A stretch of DNA of 5,791 bases from NCBI GenBank assembly GCA_050694275.1, contig JBOGXF010000110.1:1-5791 (forward strand), read 5' to 3'. Positions within the stretch are counted from its first letter, which is position 1. Every line of letters begins with the position of its first letter. The notes beneath the pieces are model-generated. The model saw only the letters and a program-made list of their open reading frames with translations. It had not been told where the DNA came from and did not search any database. Origin of the DNA: JBOGXF01 sp050694275 (GTDB lineage: Bacteria; Actinomycetota; CADDZG01; WHSQ01). Positions 4,921 through 5,791 of this stretch are shown piece after piece. A program made the position numbers and the translations under genes.

Positions 4921-5791
4921 AGATCCCGACCCTCGCCGACGTCTATCGGGCCCGCGCCCGCATCCGCCCCCACCTTCAGCCGACGCCGCTGCACACCTAC
5001 CCGAGCCTGTCCGCGCTCGTCGGGACCGAGTTGTGGGTCAAGCACGAGAACCACCAGCCGATCGGGGCGTTCAAGGTGCGTGGCGGGATCAACCTCATTT
5101 CGCAGCTCACCGACGCCGAGCGAGACAACGGAGTGGTCGCGGCGTCGACCGGCAACCACGGACAATCGATCGCGTACGCGGCCCGGCTCTTCGGGGTCAA
5201 AGCGACGATCTGCGTCCCCGAAGTGGCGAACGAGGCCAAGATCGAGTCGATCCGCGCCCTGGGGGCCGAGGTTTCGCACCACGGCGAGAACTTCGCCGCG
5301 TCGTGCCGGCACGCCGAACGCCTGCGCGACGAGCGCGGCTATCGCTTCGTCCATTCCGGCAACGAGCCGCTGTTGATCGCCGGGGTCGCGACCGAGACGC
5401 TCGAAATCCTCGAGTCTCGGCCCGATATCGACGTGCTCATCGTCCCGATCGGCGGGGGCAGCGGCGTCGCCGGCGCGATCGTCGCCGGCAAGGCGATCAA
5501 GCCCGAGCTCGAGATCATCGGCGTGCAGGCCGAGGCCGCGCCGGCGGTCTATCGCTCGTGGAAGGAGCGCGCGCTCGTCACCGCCGAGATGAACACCGCG
5601 GCCGAGGGACTCGCCACCAGCGAGCCGTTCGAGCTTCCGCTCGAGATCATGTGGGGCGGTCTCGACGACTTCGTTCTGGTGAGCGAAGAAGAGCTGCGCG
5701 CCGCGACGCGGCACATGATCGAGAAGACGCGCAACCTCGTGGAGGCAGCGGGCGCGGCCGCGTTCGCCGCGGCCCTCAAGCTGCGCGACCG
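4917..5791 (+). CDS. Threonine/serine dehydratase-family PLP enzyme (3' end outside window)
   Basis: Fold-type II PLP enzyme of the threonine ammonia-lyase family. It likely dehydrates and deaminates L-threonine, L-serine or a related beta-hydroxy amino acid to the 2-oxo acid plus ammonia, in the cytosol. The frame stays open to the window edge (291 codons). Lys53 in PIGAFKVRGG is the Schiff-base lysine; most family members have Ser two residues before it where this one has Ala. STGNHGQ (77-83) is the Asn-loop contacting the cofactor and substrate, and IGGGSG (178-183) holds the PLP phosphate. EAAGA near the end matches a conserved position. Typical lengths of 310-330 suggest only 20-40 residues are missing; a C-terminal ACT domain cannot be excluded. 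GTG 4917 gives the usual family N-terminus (IPTLADVYRARARI); ATG 4887 is in frame but has a Shine-Dalgarno only two bases away. Coupling to the carboxypeptidase is by GTGA overlap. Confidence 0.88.
   Translation, partial: MKIPTLADVYRARARIRPHLQPTPLHTYPSLSALVGTELWVKHENHQPIGAFKVRGGINLISQLTDAERDNGVVAASTGNHGQSIAYAARLFGVKATICVPEVANEAKIESIRALGAEVSHHGENFAASCRHAERLRDERGYRFVHSGNEPLLIAGVATETLEILESRPDIDVLIVPIGGGSGVAGAIVAGKAIKPELEIIGVQAEAAPAVYRSWKERALVTAEMNTAAEGLATSEPFELPLEIMWGGLDDFVLVSEEELRAATRHMIEKTRNLVEAAGAAAFAAALKLRD

Noticed and set aside
4728..5714. Long minus-strand open frame opposite the carboxypeptidase and dehydratase genes
   Set aside because: It crosses the boundary of two clearly real plus-strand genes and has the low-complexity Arg/Asp/Gly composition of an antisense frame.

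Overview
The window is high-GC bacterial chromosome, roughly two-thirds to three-quarters G+C by eye. It has tightly packed genes, GTG and TTG starts, GTGA stop/start overlaps and TANNNT-type -10 elements lying almost on the start codon. Together these fit an actinobacterium, possibly an uncultured lineage, but no gene here fixes the taxonomy. There are six complete or nearly complete genes plus the tail of a seventh. No RNA genes, CRISPR arrays or insertion sequences are visible, and no gene-free stretch exceeds 300 bases.

Layout, left to right. (1) The last 30 codons of a plus-strand gene end at 94. (2) 232-2034 (+) is a secreted CocE/NonD-type (peptidase S15, X-Pro dipeptidyl-peptidase-like) alpha/beta hydrolase with a complete Ser-Asp-His triad. 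(3) A long hairpin at 2044-2098 separates it from a converging minus-strand block and probably terminates transcription from both sides. (4) The minus-strand block, in transcription order, is an unrecognised 144-residue protein (3722-3288), an Xre/DUF2384-like antitoxin (3252-2632) and a RES-domain toxin (2635-2102). The last two overlap by GTGA and form a type II toxin-antitoxin pair. The pair has its own consensus TATAAT box and a 7-bp inverted repeat across the antitoxin start codon, a plausible autoregulatory operator. (5) A divergent intergenic region (3723-3840) carries a perfect CRP-family palindrome, TGTGA-N6-TCACA. (6) 3841-4920 (+) is a lipoprotein with an M15/VanY-type D-Ala-D-Ala carboxypeptidase domain behind a large N-terminal region resembling the periplasmic domain of MacB/FtsX permeases. 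(7) Overlapping it by GTGA is a fold-type II PLP enzyme of the threonine/serine dehydratase family (4917 to the window end, incomplete).

Functionally, the flanking plus-strand genes look like ordinary chromosomal functions: an exported hydrolase, cell-wall trimming and amino-acid catabolism. The toxin-antitoxin pair sits between them in the opposite direction. The points most worth following are the CRP-type site with its class II-like, leaderless geometry toward the unrecognised gene, the self-contained control region of the toxin-antitoxin pair, and the unusual domain pairing and start region of the carboxypeptidase lipoprotein.
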